64,000 nt of DNA from Yersinia entomophaga (GTDB lineage: Bacteria > Pseudomonadota > Gammaproteobacteria > Enterobacterales > Enterobacteriaceae): NCBI RefSeq assembly GCF_001656035.1, contig NZ_CP010029.1, positions 2,057,076-2,121,075 of the forward strand, given 5' to 3'. Within the stretch, counting starts at the first letter, position 1, and each line of letters begins with the position of its first letter. A program made the translations under genes and the position numbers. Positions 40,603-49,106 of the stretch are shown piece by piece. The notes beneath the pieces were generated by a model that was given only the letters and a program-made list of their open reading frames with translations, did no database searches and was not told where the DNA came from.

Positions 40603-40908
40603 ATGTCACTAAAGTCCCCGGCAGAAACACAGATTATTACATGGATAATTATCGGCATTTTTTCTGCTTGGGGAGGTTTAGTACGATACCTGATGGACAG
40701 ACAAGGCACTCGCAGTAAATGGAGTTGGATGGGTGTGCTCAGCCAAATAACGATATCAAGCTTCACCGGTTTATTAGGTGGATTATTAAGTTTTGAGAGC
40801 GGCGCCAGCCATTACATGACATTCCTATTTTCTGGATTATTCGGCACAATGGGCAGCACAGCGTTGAGCTACTTATGGCACCGTTTATCTAATTCGTCAG
40901 GGAAGTAA
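40603..40908 (+). CDS. LydA-type holin
   Basis: 101 aa with three predicted membrane helices (about residues 9-29, 41-62 and 69-92) and charged ends. The opening MSLKSPAETQIITWIIIGIFSAWGGLVRYLMD is typical of LydA/phage_holin_3 proteins, also found in the lysis cassettes that secrete chitinase in Serratia and Tc toxins in Yersinia. Holins open the inner membrane at a set time to let a wall hydrolase through. There are no phage structural genes nearby, so a secretion role is plausible. It is followed 110 bp later by a spanin-like gene. Confidence 0.82.
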   Translation: MSLKSPAETQIITWIIIGIFSAWGGLVRYLMDRQGTRSKWSWMGVLSQITISSFTGLLGGLLSFESGASHYMTFLFSGLFGTMGSTALSYLWHRLSNSSGK

Positions 40909-41018
40909 CATGGCTTATTTTATACAAAACCATGCCAACAGACAGAACTAACCAATAGTTAGTCCCCAATGGGTCCAAGTTGTTCACTCAGTATTTTAAC
41001 TTTCACAAAGAGCTACTC

Positions 41019-41309
41019 ATGACATTTTTACTCCCAACTATCTACAGCACCGGAATATTATTGTTCGCCTTGCTTCTTATCGTACTTTTGGTTCGTCATC
41101 AGCAGCGAACGTCTAACCAAGCTCAACGGGATAATCAACGGCTAAAAGCGCAGAATGACTTATTGAATGCCCGGTTATTACAGCTGAAAAGACAGGCTGA
41201 AGATTTAGCCTCGGCTATAACCAAACAAGCGCAGCATACAAAACAGCTGGAGAAGAAAAATGCATTGTTACGGGAACAACCGCATGTCATCCAGGCCGAA
41301 AAGGCCTAA
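41019..41309 (+). CDS. Rz-like inner-membrane spanin subunit
   Basis: 96 aa from the ATG at 41019. One N-terminal membrane helix (about residues 7-25, IYSTGILLFALLLIVLLV) followed by a long charged coiled coil (QAQRDNQRLKAQNDLLNARLLQLKRQAEDLASAITKQ to the end). This is the layout of i-spanins, which span the periplasm and fuse inner and outer membranes with an Rz1-type lipoprotein. I searched the nested and downstream frames for an Rz1 with a lipobox and found none. Coding length and position after the holin support the call; sequence similarity is weak. Confidence 0.65.
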   Translation: MTFLLPTIYSTGILLFALLLIVLLVRHQQRTSNQAQRDNQRLKAQNDLLNARLLQLKRQAEDLASAITKQAQHTKQLEKKNALLREQPHVIQAEKA

Positions 41310-41886
41310 GCTGCTCGAATTACCCCAACACAGCTATCCGACAAAATGCACTCCCACAGAGTCCAAATAACTCTCCGATAAAACTTATCCCACATAATCT
41401 TTGAGAGTTAGTCCACCCGTATGAGATTGAACGCAGCAAGATTATCCAGACTAAAATAGGCCTAATATTTACCCCCCCTATACTCCCCATTAATGAATAA
41501 GAAAACCTTTCAGAAATACGCCTCTCTCACTAACTTTATTCAACGTCACTGACCGCTTCTCTCCCGTCCTCAAGTTTTCCCTACCACAGCCTGAAAAGAG
41601 GCGCAAAAGAATGCAATAAATTTAGCGCATCAGATCAAGCCATTATTATTTAATCAATTAAATACGTTATAACTTATAATTTAATAAAAAAACAAAATAA
41701 GTTTTGCATTAAAATATAAATATCGCTGTCATCACTCAAAAAATCAAACACGAATAGCTTAGTTAAGATAAAAATAGAGCATTAACGATATCATCAATTA
41801 TAACCCGATATTGATTTCTTAATCAGTGATTTATTGAATAGTCTTTTCGTACCAACAAATTGGTTGGTATAAAAAAGGATAAAGAT
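41310..41886. other. AT-rich leader region before pirA-like gene
   Basis: 577 bp, very AT-rich from 41630. No gene supported. Holds the probable promoter of the toxin genes and, next to the ribosome binding site, a palindromic hairpin at 41850-41869. A nested reading frame over the spanin end (from 41260) makes 36 codons without a lipobox. Confidence 0.5.
41850..41869 (+). promoter_or_regulatory. Palindrome or leader hairpin before the pirA-like ribosome binding site
   Basis: TACCAAC and GTTGGTA pair around a 6-nt loop and end only about 5 nt before the AAGGA of the pirA-like gene. It could be a repressor operator or an mRNA structure that limits translation. Seen in sequence; function inferred. 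Confidence 0.5.
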
Positions 41887-42300
41887 ATGAACAAGGTAAC
41901 CATCACGATTAATACAGAATCAAATACAGTTGAAGTGGAAAAACCAACTGAAATTTATAAAGCTCAAGCAGCGGCTTTAATCTCCGCCCCCCTCAGAGCA
42001 AGAGTCGCAGCCGAAGTAGCGCCAAACTCCAGCACCGAGGTCTTCTATCAAAGCACTCCCATTATTCCAGAAAGCCGCCGAAACATAATGATCACTAATG
42101 ATGGCGCGGCAAACCTCATTACTGCCGAGTATTATTGGTCGCACAGTTTCACTAGCCAATGGTTCCTTTATACGTCCATTGAGGTGAGTGTCGGTGAATC
42201 TAAGTTACTGCAGTCACCATCGAACTCTCTATATTACAGCAAAGTGGTATTGGTAAATAAAACCAGCCGAAAAGCGTACGTAACAGCAGAGGAGAAATAA
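41887..42300 (+). CDS. PirA-like subunit of a binary insecticidal toxin
   Basis: 137 aa from the ATG at 41887, which has AAGGA upstream; an in-frame ATG at 41860 is less likely. The block TPIIPESRRNIMITNDG (from residue 57), a following WSHSFTSQWFL segment and LYYSKVVLVNKTSRKAYV match Vibrio PirA (TPIIPEVGRSVDI..., FYHQRIVVINNG) residue by residue as I recall it, and the length fits Photorhabdus PirA. PirA is a small beta-sandwich that binds PirB; together they kill insect (or shrimp) midgut cells. No signal peptide, so release needs lysis or another route. Next gene encodes the PirB partner, as in all known pairs. Confidence 0.87.
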   Translation: MNKVTITINTESNTVEVEKPTEIYKAQAAALISAPLRARVAAEVAPNSSTEVFYQSTPIIPESRRNIMITNDGAANLITAEYYWSHSFTSQWFLYTSIEVSVGESKLLQSPSNSLYYSKVVLVNKTSRKAYVTAEEK

Positions 42301-42419
42301 AAGTAGCGATTAATTAACGGATTGTAAATCTTCTATCAGAGGAAAATAGAAACAGCCTGAAAAATCTTATCTTCATGCCAGTGAAGAGCCAGGACTTTAC
42401 ATAAAATTCTGAATTTCGG

Positions 42420-42442
42420 CTCAAGCCGGATTGAGACTTTTT
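42420..42442 (+). terminator. Weak hairpin with T run between pirA- and pirB-like genes
   Basis: CTCAA / TTGAG, 6-nt loop, then AC and five T, in the 210-bp spacer. It may attenuate transcription into the second toxin gene and so set the A:B ratio. The stem is short, so confidence is low. Confidence 0.35.
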
Positions 42443-42510
42443 ATGGCCAAAAAAAAGTTTTAAATATTCAATCTGATTTGAATAAATCATGAAAATAAAA
42501 GGTAAGTTAA

Positions 42511-43761
42511 ATGAATAAAATTACAGAGTATGACAATATCGCCAGTCTGACTCCTTACCCTGTCTATGCTAGCTCGGCTTACGAGTTTGACTGGAATTCT
42601 TCCGCTATCCTTAAGCAAGCGATAATTAAAGGTATATCCTTTATTCCTTACGTTGGAGATTATCTGTCCTCAATTATCGATTTCTTCTGGAAAGATCAAG
42701 AACGCGATATTTGGCAGGAAATGATGGGACAGCTGCACCAGCTTATTGAGGAAAGTGTCCTTAAAGCGATTCAGGGTATCTTATTAGGCGATATCGCCGA
42801 ACTTAAAGGCAAGATTGCATCCGTAGTTTCCGCGCTACAGGATCATCCCGGTACGCCAGAAGCCAAAAGCTTATATATGAGTGTCTCCGTAAATTTAGAC
42901 AGCGTACAGCGCAAGTTCACTACCTTTGATCACAAAACCAATTACCATATTCTTTCCATGTATTCGACGACTGCTCTGATGCAAATCATGTACTGGACTA
43001 TGGGTATTGAGCGTAAAGATGAAATTGGATTAAACAACAATGAGGTTGGGCAACTTCAGCGGAACATTGATCAACTGGTAAAGCATGTCGAAGATTATAC
43101 ACAGGGTATTTACGATACAGAGCTAGATATTCAGTACAACGAATCTTCACCCAATACAGTGGCAAATAATGTCATGTACGCCCACGGTTATTGCCGGGTA
43201 CATGGTATGGAATATACAGAGATCATTCAAAACGTTCAAAAAAATGGCAGTAACACGAAAGGTCTGTATTTAAAAACGTTGTGTTATTTCACCTTCTTTG
43301 GCTGGCCAACCAGCCAGGCTCGGATTTTAGCGTTAAAAGATGAAATTAATATGCCTGAGCCATTCAAACCCAGTCTGGTTAATGGTCGCATCAACCAGAT
43401 TAAATCGATTAAAGGCTATATCCAGCGTATTGGCGGAGCTTTGCGAGTAGGCGGGTTCGAAATTATCTTTGCAAACGGCAACAGATACCAACAGGGTACG
43501 GTTACCGGTGAATCCCGCTCAATAGAACTTAATGGAAGCCTGATTAATACGCTCGAAACCTGGGGAAATGGAGCTATCGATGAGGTTAAATTTACCTTAA
43601 GCGATGGCCGAACCTTGAGTGTCGGTCAGCGCTATTCAACTAACTATCGGAAATTCGCTCTCGAGGGTCACTATATTTCTGGCATTTTTGTTTCCAGCGA
43701 TCGAAAAGAGCTGGCCGGTCAGGCCGCGAATATTTGTGTTTCTTACCACCAAAAACAATAG
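42511..43761 (+). CDS. PirB-like subunit of a binary insecticidal toxin
   Basis: 416 aa; PirB proteins are about 420-440 aa. The N-terminal half is helical and Cry domain I-like: KGISFIPYVGDYLSSIIDFFW, then DIWQEMMGQLHQLIEESVLKAIQGIL, and MYWTMGIERKDEIGLNNNEVGQLQRNIDQL matches Vibrio PirB (YMACGLDYKDEFGF...LTRNIDKL). The YCRVHGMEY motif and the C-terminal beta-rich region (IELNGSLINTLE...VKFTLSDGRTLSVGQ...LEGHYISGIF) also align. The first domain is thought to insert in membranes and the second to bind PirA or receptors. No signal peptide. Host target is unknown. Confidence 0.9.
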   Translation: MNKITEYDNIASLTPYPVYASSAYEFDWNSSAILKQAIIKGISFIPYVGDYLSSIIDFFWKDQERDIWQEMMGQLHQLIEESVLKAIQGILLGDIAELKGKIASVVSALQDHPGTPEAKSLYMSVSVNLDSVQRKFTTFDHKTNYHILSMYSTTALMQIMYWTMGIERKDEIGLNNNEVGQLQRNIDQLVKHVEDYTQGIYDTELDIQYNESSPNTVANNVMYAHGYCRVHGMEYTEIIQNVQKNGSNTKGLYLKTLCYFTFFGWPTSQARILALKDEINMPEPFKPSLVNGRINQIKSIKGYIQRIGGALRVGGFEIIFANGNRYQQGTVTGESRSIELNGSLINTLETWGNGAIDEVKFTLSDGRTLSVGQRYSTNYRKFALEGHYISGIFVSSDRKELAGQAANICVSYHQKQ

Positions 43762-43824
43762 CTTTATTAATATAGAGATTATTTTCAATTCTATTTAAAA
43801 CTAAAAACAAACAGGAAATAAAAA

Positions 43825-45105
43825 ATGAATAAGATGCCTATGGCTTTATTGTTATCTATTTTTTGCATTTCATCTTATGCAGCTAATGATGTGAGTTCAA
43901 TTTCAGAGACTAGTGTTCCACCTGAAAAGAACATGCAAAAATCACTCAATAAGAGTGAAACCTATACCTATATAAAGTGTGCTTACCGGAAAAACAAAGA
44001 TAAATCGTTTGACGCTACGTCATCCTGGGAATGGGGCCGCGCAGGCAATTCAGCCAATGATTATGCCACCGTTAATGGCCATTGGTATTCCAGCGCTATT
44101 TTAGCCAATATGTTTTATACGAAATCAACTCATCAGGAAATCAAAGACGTTTGTATTAATACATTAAATAAGAAAAATATTAGTTTTACCGACCTTATCC
44201 CTTATGCGTCAGATTACACGTTGTCTTACTACTATTCGTTCTGGAATGAAGGAGACAAAATACCGACAATTGATATTGGTAAAACTAAACTGGACCGAAT
44301 GGTTGTCTTTGGTGACAGTCTATCAGATACGATCAATGTCTATAATGGTTCCTACGGAACTGTGCCTAACAGTAATACCTGGTATTTAGGGCACTTCTCA
44401 AATGGATTGGTTTGGCATGAGTATCTGAGCCAAAAACACATTAAAGTGCCTAGCTACACTTGGGCAACAGGTAACGCGGAGAGCGGTAGCGGCCTTATCT
44501 TCTCCGGCTTTGGGCAGCAGCTGGACTCTTTTGAGTCCTATATAAAAAAATCTGATGGGTATTCTATCGGTAAAACTCTTTTTCTGGCTTTATTTGGTGG
44601 CAATGATTTCATTACGGGCAGCAAGTCACCTGATGACATCATTAATAACTATAAAAATGATTTAGTCCGACTAAAGAATCTAGGCGCGAAGCAGATTGCG
44701 GTATTTAGTCTACCCAACTTTTCTACTGTTCCTGCTGTTAAAGGTTGGAGTCAATCTGATAAAGACAAGTTAAAAAATAAATCTATCGAGTTTAACACTA
44801 AGCTAATCTCATTAATCAATTCACTGAAATCGACATATCCTGATGTTAAATGGATTATGCCAAATCTAAATACGGCGTTTGAGGATATCATCAAAAACCC
44901 TGAGAAATTTGGCTATGTTAACTCCAAAGACACCTGTTTGAATTTGCGAGATTCAAGTCTCGATTATATTACCGGTGCGTCACCACGAGACGAATGTAAG
45001 AATAGTAATGGCGCTTTTGTTTTCTGGGATAATATGCATCCAACCACGAAAACACACGAAAATATCAGTGACATTTTGGCGAATGAAATCAAATTGGCAC
45101 TGTAA
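43825..45105 (+). CDS. Secreted TLH-type GDSL phospholipase/lecithinase
   Basis: 426 aa with an N-terminal signal peptide (MNKMPMALLLSIFCISSYA, cleaved near residue 19). An N-terminal domain of about 140 residues typical of Vibrio thermolabile hemolysin (SETYTYIKCAYR, WYSSAILANMFYTKSTHQEI) precedes an SGNH hydrolase domain: G163-D-S165-L-S, GGND (N260) and the D402-xx-H405 pair (WDNMHP). LGHFSNGLVWHEYLSQ matches TLH strongly. It hydrolyses phospholipids (A2/lysophospholipase type) and can lyse cells. It follows the toxin pair by 63 bp with its own AGGA and ends at a terminator. Confidence 0.92.
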   Translation: MNKMPMALLLSIFCISSYAANDVSSISETSVPPEKNMQKSLNKSETYTYIKCAYRKNKDKSFDATSSWEWGRAGNSANDYATVNGHWYSSAILANMFYTKSTHQEIKDVCINTLNKKNISFTDLIPYASDYTLSYYYSFWNEGDKIPTIDIGKTKLDRMVVFGDSLSDTINVYNGSYGTVPNSNTWYLGHFSNGLVWHEYLSQKHIKVPSYTWATGNAESGSGLIFSGFGQQLDSFESYIKKSDGYSIGKTLFLALFGGNDFITGSKSPDDIINNYKNDLVRLKNLGAKQIAVFSLPNFSTVPAVKGWSQSDKDKLKNKSIEFNTKLISLINSLKSTYPDVKWIMPNLNTAFEDIIKNPEKFGYVNSKDTCLNLRDSSLDYITGASPRDECKNSNGAFVFWDNMHPTTKTHENISDILANEIKLAL

Positions 45106-45143
45106 TACCTTACGTTGTATCCGATAATCGTCATGCAAAGTGC

Positions 45144-45176
45144 GCGTATATCTACGGCTGTGGATATACGCTTTTT
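45144..45176 (+). terminator. Terminator after the phospholipase
   Basis: GCGTATATC and GATATACGC pair over 9 bp around a 10-nt loop and are followed by five T. It marks the right end of the toxin operon. Confidence 0.85.
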
Positions 45177-45381
45177 ACGGCCATTAGTTCTCACCGCCGT
45201 TCTTTATCAACGTTACGGTTTCTCACTGCTATTTTTTTCTCTACTATTTTTCTCTGCTACTTTTTAACCGTCATTTGTTTTTATTAGTCTTGTTAACAAT
45301 TCGTTCTCTCAGAGCAAAGACGCAGCCTAATCCGCCTTGTATTTTACTCAATCAGCAATCTATTAGATGAAAAGCGGGGCG

Positions 45382-46149
45382 TCATTTCACAATGCACATC
45401 GGTCGGCCAGAAATCGGTTCGCGATGAATTTGCGCGTCAATCTGAAAAGTTTCCGCCAAGAGCTCCGGCGTCATCACCTCCTCCGGCGTACCCTGAACAA
45501 TAACTTTGCCCTGCCTCATCATCACCAAATTGTCGCAATAACGGCTAGCCTGATTCAGGTCGTGCAATACTGCGACCAGAGTTTTTCCCTGTTGATTTTG
45601 CCGACGGAGCAACGCCATTAGTTCAACCTGATGATTAATATCGAGATAAGTTGTTGGTTCATCGAGCAATAACAGCGGCGTCTGCTGCGCCAATACCATC
45701 GCCAGAAATGCTCGCTGACGCTGCCCTCCGGAAAGCTCGCTGACCAATTTATCTGCCAGATCCGCGATCTGAGTATCGCGCATCGCCTGCTCAACTTTGC
45801 GTTTGTCATCGGCGCTTAACCGCCCCCACAGATTTAACCACGGGCTGCGGCCATAGCCGACCAGTTCGCATACCCGAATACCTTCTGGTGAAACGTGCTG
45901 TTGCGGTAACAATGCGAGTTGACGAGCCAGTTCGCGGCTAGATAATGCGGAAATAGGATAGTTATCAAGCCATATGCTGCCAGATGATGGCGTCAGCAAA
46001 CGCGAAAAACACTTCAACAAAGTTGATTTCCCACATCCATTCGGGCCAAGCAATGCGGTAATTTTGCCCGCTGGCAGAGTCAGCGATAAGTCGCTAAGAA
46101 TGGTATTTTTACCGTAGCCAGCGCGCAGGTTCTCAATTGAGAGTTGCAT
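45382..46149 (-). CDS. fecE: Ferric citrate ABC transporter ATPase
   Basis: 255 aa cytoplasmic ATPase. Walker A GPNGCGKSTLL, signature LSGGQRQRAFLA and Walker B LLLLDEPTTYLD are intact. Drives import of iron from the FecB-FecCD system. Last gene of fecIRABCDE; its start shares the TGATG with the fecD stop, so the two are coupled. Confidence 0.95.
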   Translation of the reverse strand: MQLSIENLRAGYGKNTILSDLSLTLPAGKITALLGPNGCGKSTLLKCFSRLLTPSSGSIWLDNYPISALSSRELARQLALLPQQHVSPEGIRVCELVGYGRSPWLNLWGRLSADDKRKVEQAMRDTQIADLADKLVSELSGGQRQRAFLAMVLAQQTPLLLLDEPTTYLDINHQVELMALLRRQNQQGKTLVAVLHDLNQASRYCDNLVMMRQGKVIVQGTPEEVMTPELLAETFQIDAQIHREPISGRPMCIVK

Positions 46150-47111
46150 CAGCGGTTTCTCATCAAAAGCCAGAAAAAATAAGGAGCGCCAATCACCGCG
46201 GTTAATACGCCGGCTGGCAGTTCAAGGGGAGGATGTAGCGTTCTGGCCAGTAGATCGGCCCATAGGAGGATAAGCGCCCCCACCAACATTGCCGCGGGAA
46301 TCAGCAGCAAATGACGCCCACCGACTAGTTTTCGGGTCAAATGAGGGGCGACCAACCCGATAAATCCAATCGGGCCGCATACAGCCACGCTGATAGCCGC
46401 CAGCGCTACTGCCAATATTAATACCAGCGATTGTACGCGCCGTACCGAAATGCCCAGCGTTGACGCACTATTCTCTCCCAGCGCCATCACGTCCAGATCG
46501 CGACAAAACCACAGGCTAAGCGGCAACAGGATGACCAGCCAGGGAGCAATAACCAGAACAAATGACCAGCCTCTCCCCCACAAACTGCCGGTCAGCCATA
46601 ACAGCGCGTTATTGATTTCCAGCGGATGTGACAGCATCAGATAATCGGTCAGACTGGCGTAAAAAGCGGTCAGAGCCACGCCAGTTAGCGCCAGTTTTAA
46701 CGCGGCGGATTGACCCGCGCAGACGCGAAGTAGCATAAACGCCAATACGCCGCCCATGAAAGCAATCGGCGGCAACCACAGTACCGATAGAGCGGGAAAT
46801 AGCATCAAGGCGCTAACCGACGCCAGCCCTGCGGCATGATTCACCCCTAAAATATCCGGTGACGCCAATGGATTGCGAATCACCCCCTGAACTAATACAC
46901 CGGACAATGCCAGCGCCGCGCCAACCATCATTGCCAGCAGCGCACGAGGCAAACGGTATTCGACGAGCGGAAAATAGTTGTCGTCTGCCGGAAGAAAAGC
47001 CATGCGCATCTGGCTGAAACTCAAAGTGTGGGTGCCATAACGCAGTGACAGCAACAATGTCAGCAATACCAACGCCGGCAGCAGTATCAACGTGATGAAT
47101 GGGCGCTTCAT
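46149..47111 (-). CDS. fecD: Ferric citrate ABC transporter permease FecD
   Basis: 320 aa from the ATG at 47111, which overlaps the fecC stop as ATGA. FecCD/BtuC-type permease with about nine or ten segments; VQGVIRNPLASPDILGVNHAAGLASV and the GPIGFIGLVAPHLTRKLVGGRHLLLIP block are the family signatures. Forms the inner-membrane channel with FecC. Longer frames (to 47192) lie inside fecC and are rejected. Confidence 0.95.
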   Translation of the reverse strand: MKRPFITLILLPALVLLTLLLSLRYGTHTLSFSQMRMAFLPADDNYFPLVEYRLPRALLAMMVGAALALSGVLVQGVIRNPLASPDILGVNHAAGLASVSALMLFPALSVLWLPPIAFMGGVLAFMLLRVCAGQSAALKLALTGVALTAFYASLTDYLMLSHPLEINNALLWLTGSLWGRGWSFVLVIAPWLVILLPLSLWFCRDLDVMALGENSASTLGISVRRVQSLVLILAVALAAISVAVCGPIGFIGLVAPHLTRKLVGGRHLLLIPAAMLVGALILLWADLLARTLHPPLELPAGVLTAVIGAPYFFWLLMRNR

Positions 47112-48109
47112 GTTCGGCTCCTGACCAACCAGATAAAGACCGGCGCACCAATCAAAGCCAACACTGCACCGGCGGGGATTTCGCCCGGCCACGCCAGCAC
47201 TCGCGCCAGTAAATCCGCCAGTAACATCAGCGTAGCCCCCATGATCATGCTGACAGGCAGCATACGGCGTAGGTCATAACCGATCCAACCTCGCGCCATA
47301 TGGGGTATCAACAAGCCAATAAAGGCCAGCGGCCCAGCTACGCTCACGCAGGCGCCCACCAGCAGCAATACCATCAGATTAATTAATAATCGCAAACGAG
47401 GAAGGTTCACTCCAAGTGAGTGAGCGCTTTCATCGCTGACCTGCAATACATTCAAGCGGCTAGCAAGCAGCAACGCCAGTGGAGCCACGATCAGCGTGAA
47501 GGGGAATAAATGCCAAAACTCCGGCCAGCGCGCATGAGCAACGCCACCGGCTAGCCAGTTGAGTATGCTGTAGGCCTGATCTTCAGACAAAATCAGCGTT
47601 GCTTTGGCCAGAGCAGCACATAGTGCCGATACCGCAACGCCCGCCAGAACCAGCCGGCTACGGTCACCTGCCTGCTGCCAGCCGCCGCCAAGTAGCATAA
47701 CAACGCCCCAGCTGATACCTCCACCTAAGGCGGCAGCCAAAGCAATGCTAAAGCCAGAAAACAGCTGCGGGCTAAGAGCGCTAACCACTACCATCGCCAG
47801 CGAGGCTCCGGCATTAATCCCCAATAATGAGGGGGAAGCCAGCGGGTTGCGGGTCAGCGTTTGCAGCAGACTACCCGCCAGAGCCAGACTGGCACCCAAC
47901 AGCATGGCGACCAGACTGCGCGGCAAGCGGAGATTCAGCACCAAAGCCTGCGCCAAGGTTGCCGGCGCACCCGGAAACAAAGCGCGCAGCGCCTCTAACG
48001 GCGCAATCGGCACGGCCGAGCGGCAAAACAACGTGAGCCAGAAACCAAGCGCTAATACCAACAGTGGCAATGCCCAGCGCCACCCGATAAAAAGGCGTTT
48101 TATTAGCAT
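47108..48109 (-). CDS. fecC: Ferric citrate ABC transporter permease FecC
   Basis: 333 aa from the ATG at 48109, 13 bp after the fecB stop. BtuC-type permease: LQTLTRNPLASPSLLGINAGASLAM, GPLAFIGLLIPHMARGWIGYDLRRMLPVSMIMGATLM. Pairs with FecD as a heterodimer. The upstream frame to 48193 overlaps fecB and is not used. Confidence 0.95.
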   Translation of the reverse strand: MLIKRLFIGWRWALPLLVLALGFWLTLFCRSAVPIAPLEALRALFPGAPATLAQALVLNLRLPRSLVAMLLGASLALAGSLLQTLTRNPLASPSLLGINAGASLAMVVVSALSPQLFSGFSIALAAALGGGISWGVVMLLGGGWQQAGDRSRLVLAGVAVSALCAALAKATLILSEDQAYSILNWLAGGVAHARWPEFWHLFPFTLIVAPLALLLASRLNVLQVSDESAHSLGVNLPRLRLLINLMVLLLVGACVSVAGPLAFIGLLIPHMARGWIGYDLRRMLPVSMIMGATLMLLADLLARVLAWPGEIPAGAVLALIGAPVFIWLVRSRT

Positions 48110-48122
48110 AATAACATTGCGA

Positions 48123-49031
48123 TCATGGCGTTTCGTTTCTTGACCGATGATGCAAAATGGCCACGGCGTCACTGGCGATATGCTCTGCGGCAAAAACCCC
48201 GCGCATACGCGCCCAGGTATTGCTATCTACCGCAGCAACATGATTTTGCTGTGCCGCTTTCATCACCTGCCACAGCGGATCTTTCTGCCACTGTCTTACA
48301 ATACTTTCCTGACGATAATGCGCGACGATCAGCCATTCTGGATCGATCGCTAATAGCTGTTCGAGACTAATATTGGCGAGCGCCTGCTTATTCACGGGTT
48401 CAGGCACGATCAGGCCCAAAGCGGTCAAAACGCTGCCAGTGTAAGATTCACGGCTGTGCAGATTGAACTGCTGTTCGCGGGAAGTACCGAATACCACTTT
48501 TTCACCTTCCGGCAACTGGCCGGCAAAAGCCTGCATACGTTGATGATGTTCGGCCAAGCGCGGCTGCATTAAGGCATTTTTCCCCAACACTTCACCGATT
48601 ATCGCCGCTGATTCCAGATTTTCACTGTAGGTTTCATTGCGAGACTTAAGCATCAGCGTCGGCGCAATGCCTTTTAACGCAGCATAAATACCACCGTGGC
48701 GGCTGCTGTCCGCGATGATTAAATCCGGTTTTAAAGCCGCAATAGCTTCCAGACTCGGCTGTGAACGTGTTCCAACCGACTGCCACGGCTGAATGCGCTG
48801 GCGTACCTCCGGCAATATTCTTTCGGGATCGTTATCGTCCGCTACGCCTACCGGGCTAACTTCAACTAAGGCTAAAGCGTCCACAAATGACAATTCCAAA
48901 ACCACAACCCGGGAAGCCATGCCATTGAAAGTAAAAGCGCCCTGCTGATCCTGCACCGTCACAGCTCCGGCGTTGCCTAGACATAAACACATCAGACACA
49001 CGGGAATGGCCAATCGTGAGATAAAAGACAT
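48123..49031 (-). CDS. fecB: Periplasmic ferric citrate-binding protein
   Basis: 302 aa from the ATG at 49031 with a signal peptide (MSFISRLAIPVCLMCLCLGNAGA). VTVQDQQGAFTF, VVVLELSFVDALALVEV, LKPDLIIADSSRH, FGTSREQQFNLH and VDSNTWARMRG closely follow E. coli FecB. Class III substrate-binding protein that passes iron to FecCDE. Starts 75 bp after fecA. Confidence 0.95.
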   Translation of the reverse strand: MSFISRLAIPVCLMCLCLGNAGAVTVQDQQGAFTFNGMASRVVVLELSFVDALALVEVSPVGVADDNDPERILPEVRQRIQPWQSVGTRSQPSLEAIAALKPDLIIADSSRHGGIYAALKGIAPTLMLKSRNETYSENLESAAIIGEVLGKNALMQPRLAEHHQRMQAFAGQLPEGEKVVFGTSREQQFNLHSRESYTGSVLTALGLIVPEPVNKQALANISLEQLLAIDPEWLIVAHYRQESIVRQWQKDPLWQVMKAAQQNHVAAVDSNTWARMRGVFAAEHIASDAVAILHHRSRNETP

Positions 49032-49106
49032 AGAACCTCTGGCAGAAAAAGTAAAAATTACCGGGCATCCTATAGAGACACCCGGCATAGCAGCGATGCT
49101 GAAATA

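Noticed and set aside
40603-41309. Holin and spanin as remnants of a prophage
   Set aside because: No capsid, tail, integrase or other phage genes nearby. The pairing with toxins is closer to secretion cassettes, though a prophage origin is not excluded.
41260-41370. Nested frame over the spanin end as an Rz1-type lipoprotein
   Set aside because: Gives 36 codons rich in proline but has no signal or lipobox, so it cannot be an outer-membrane spanin.
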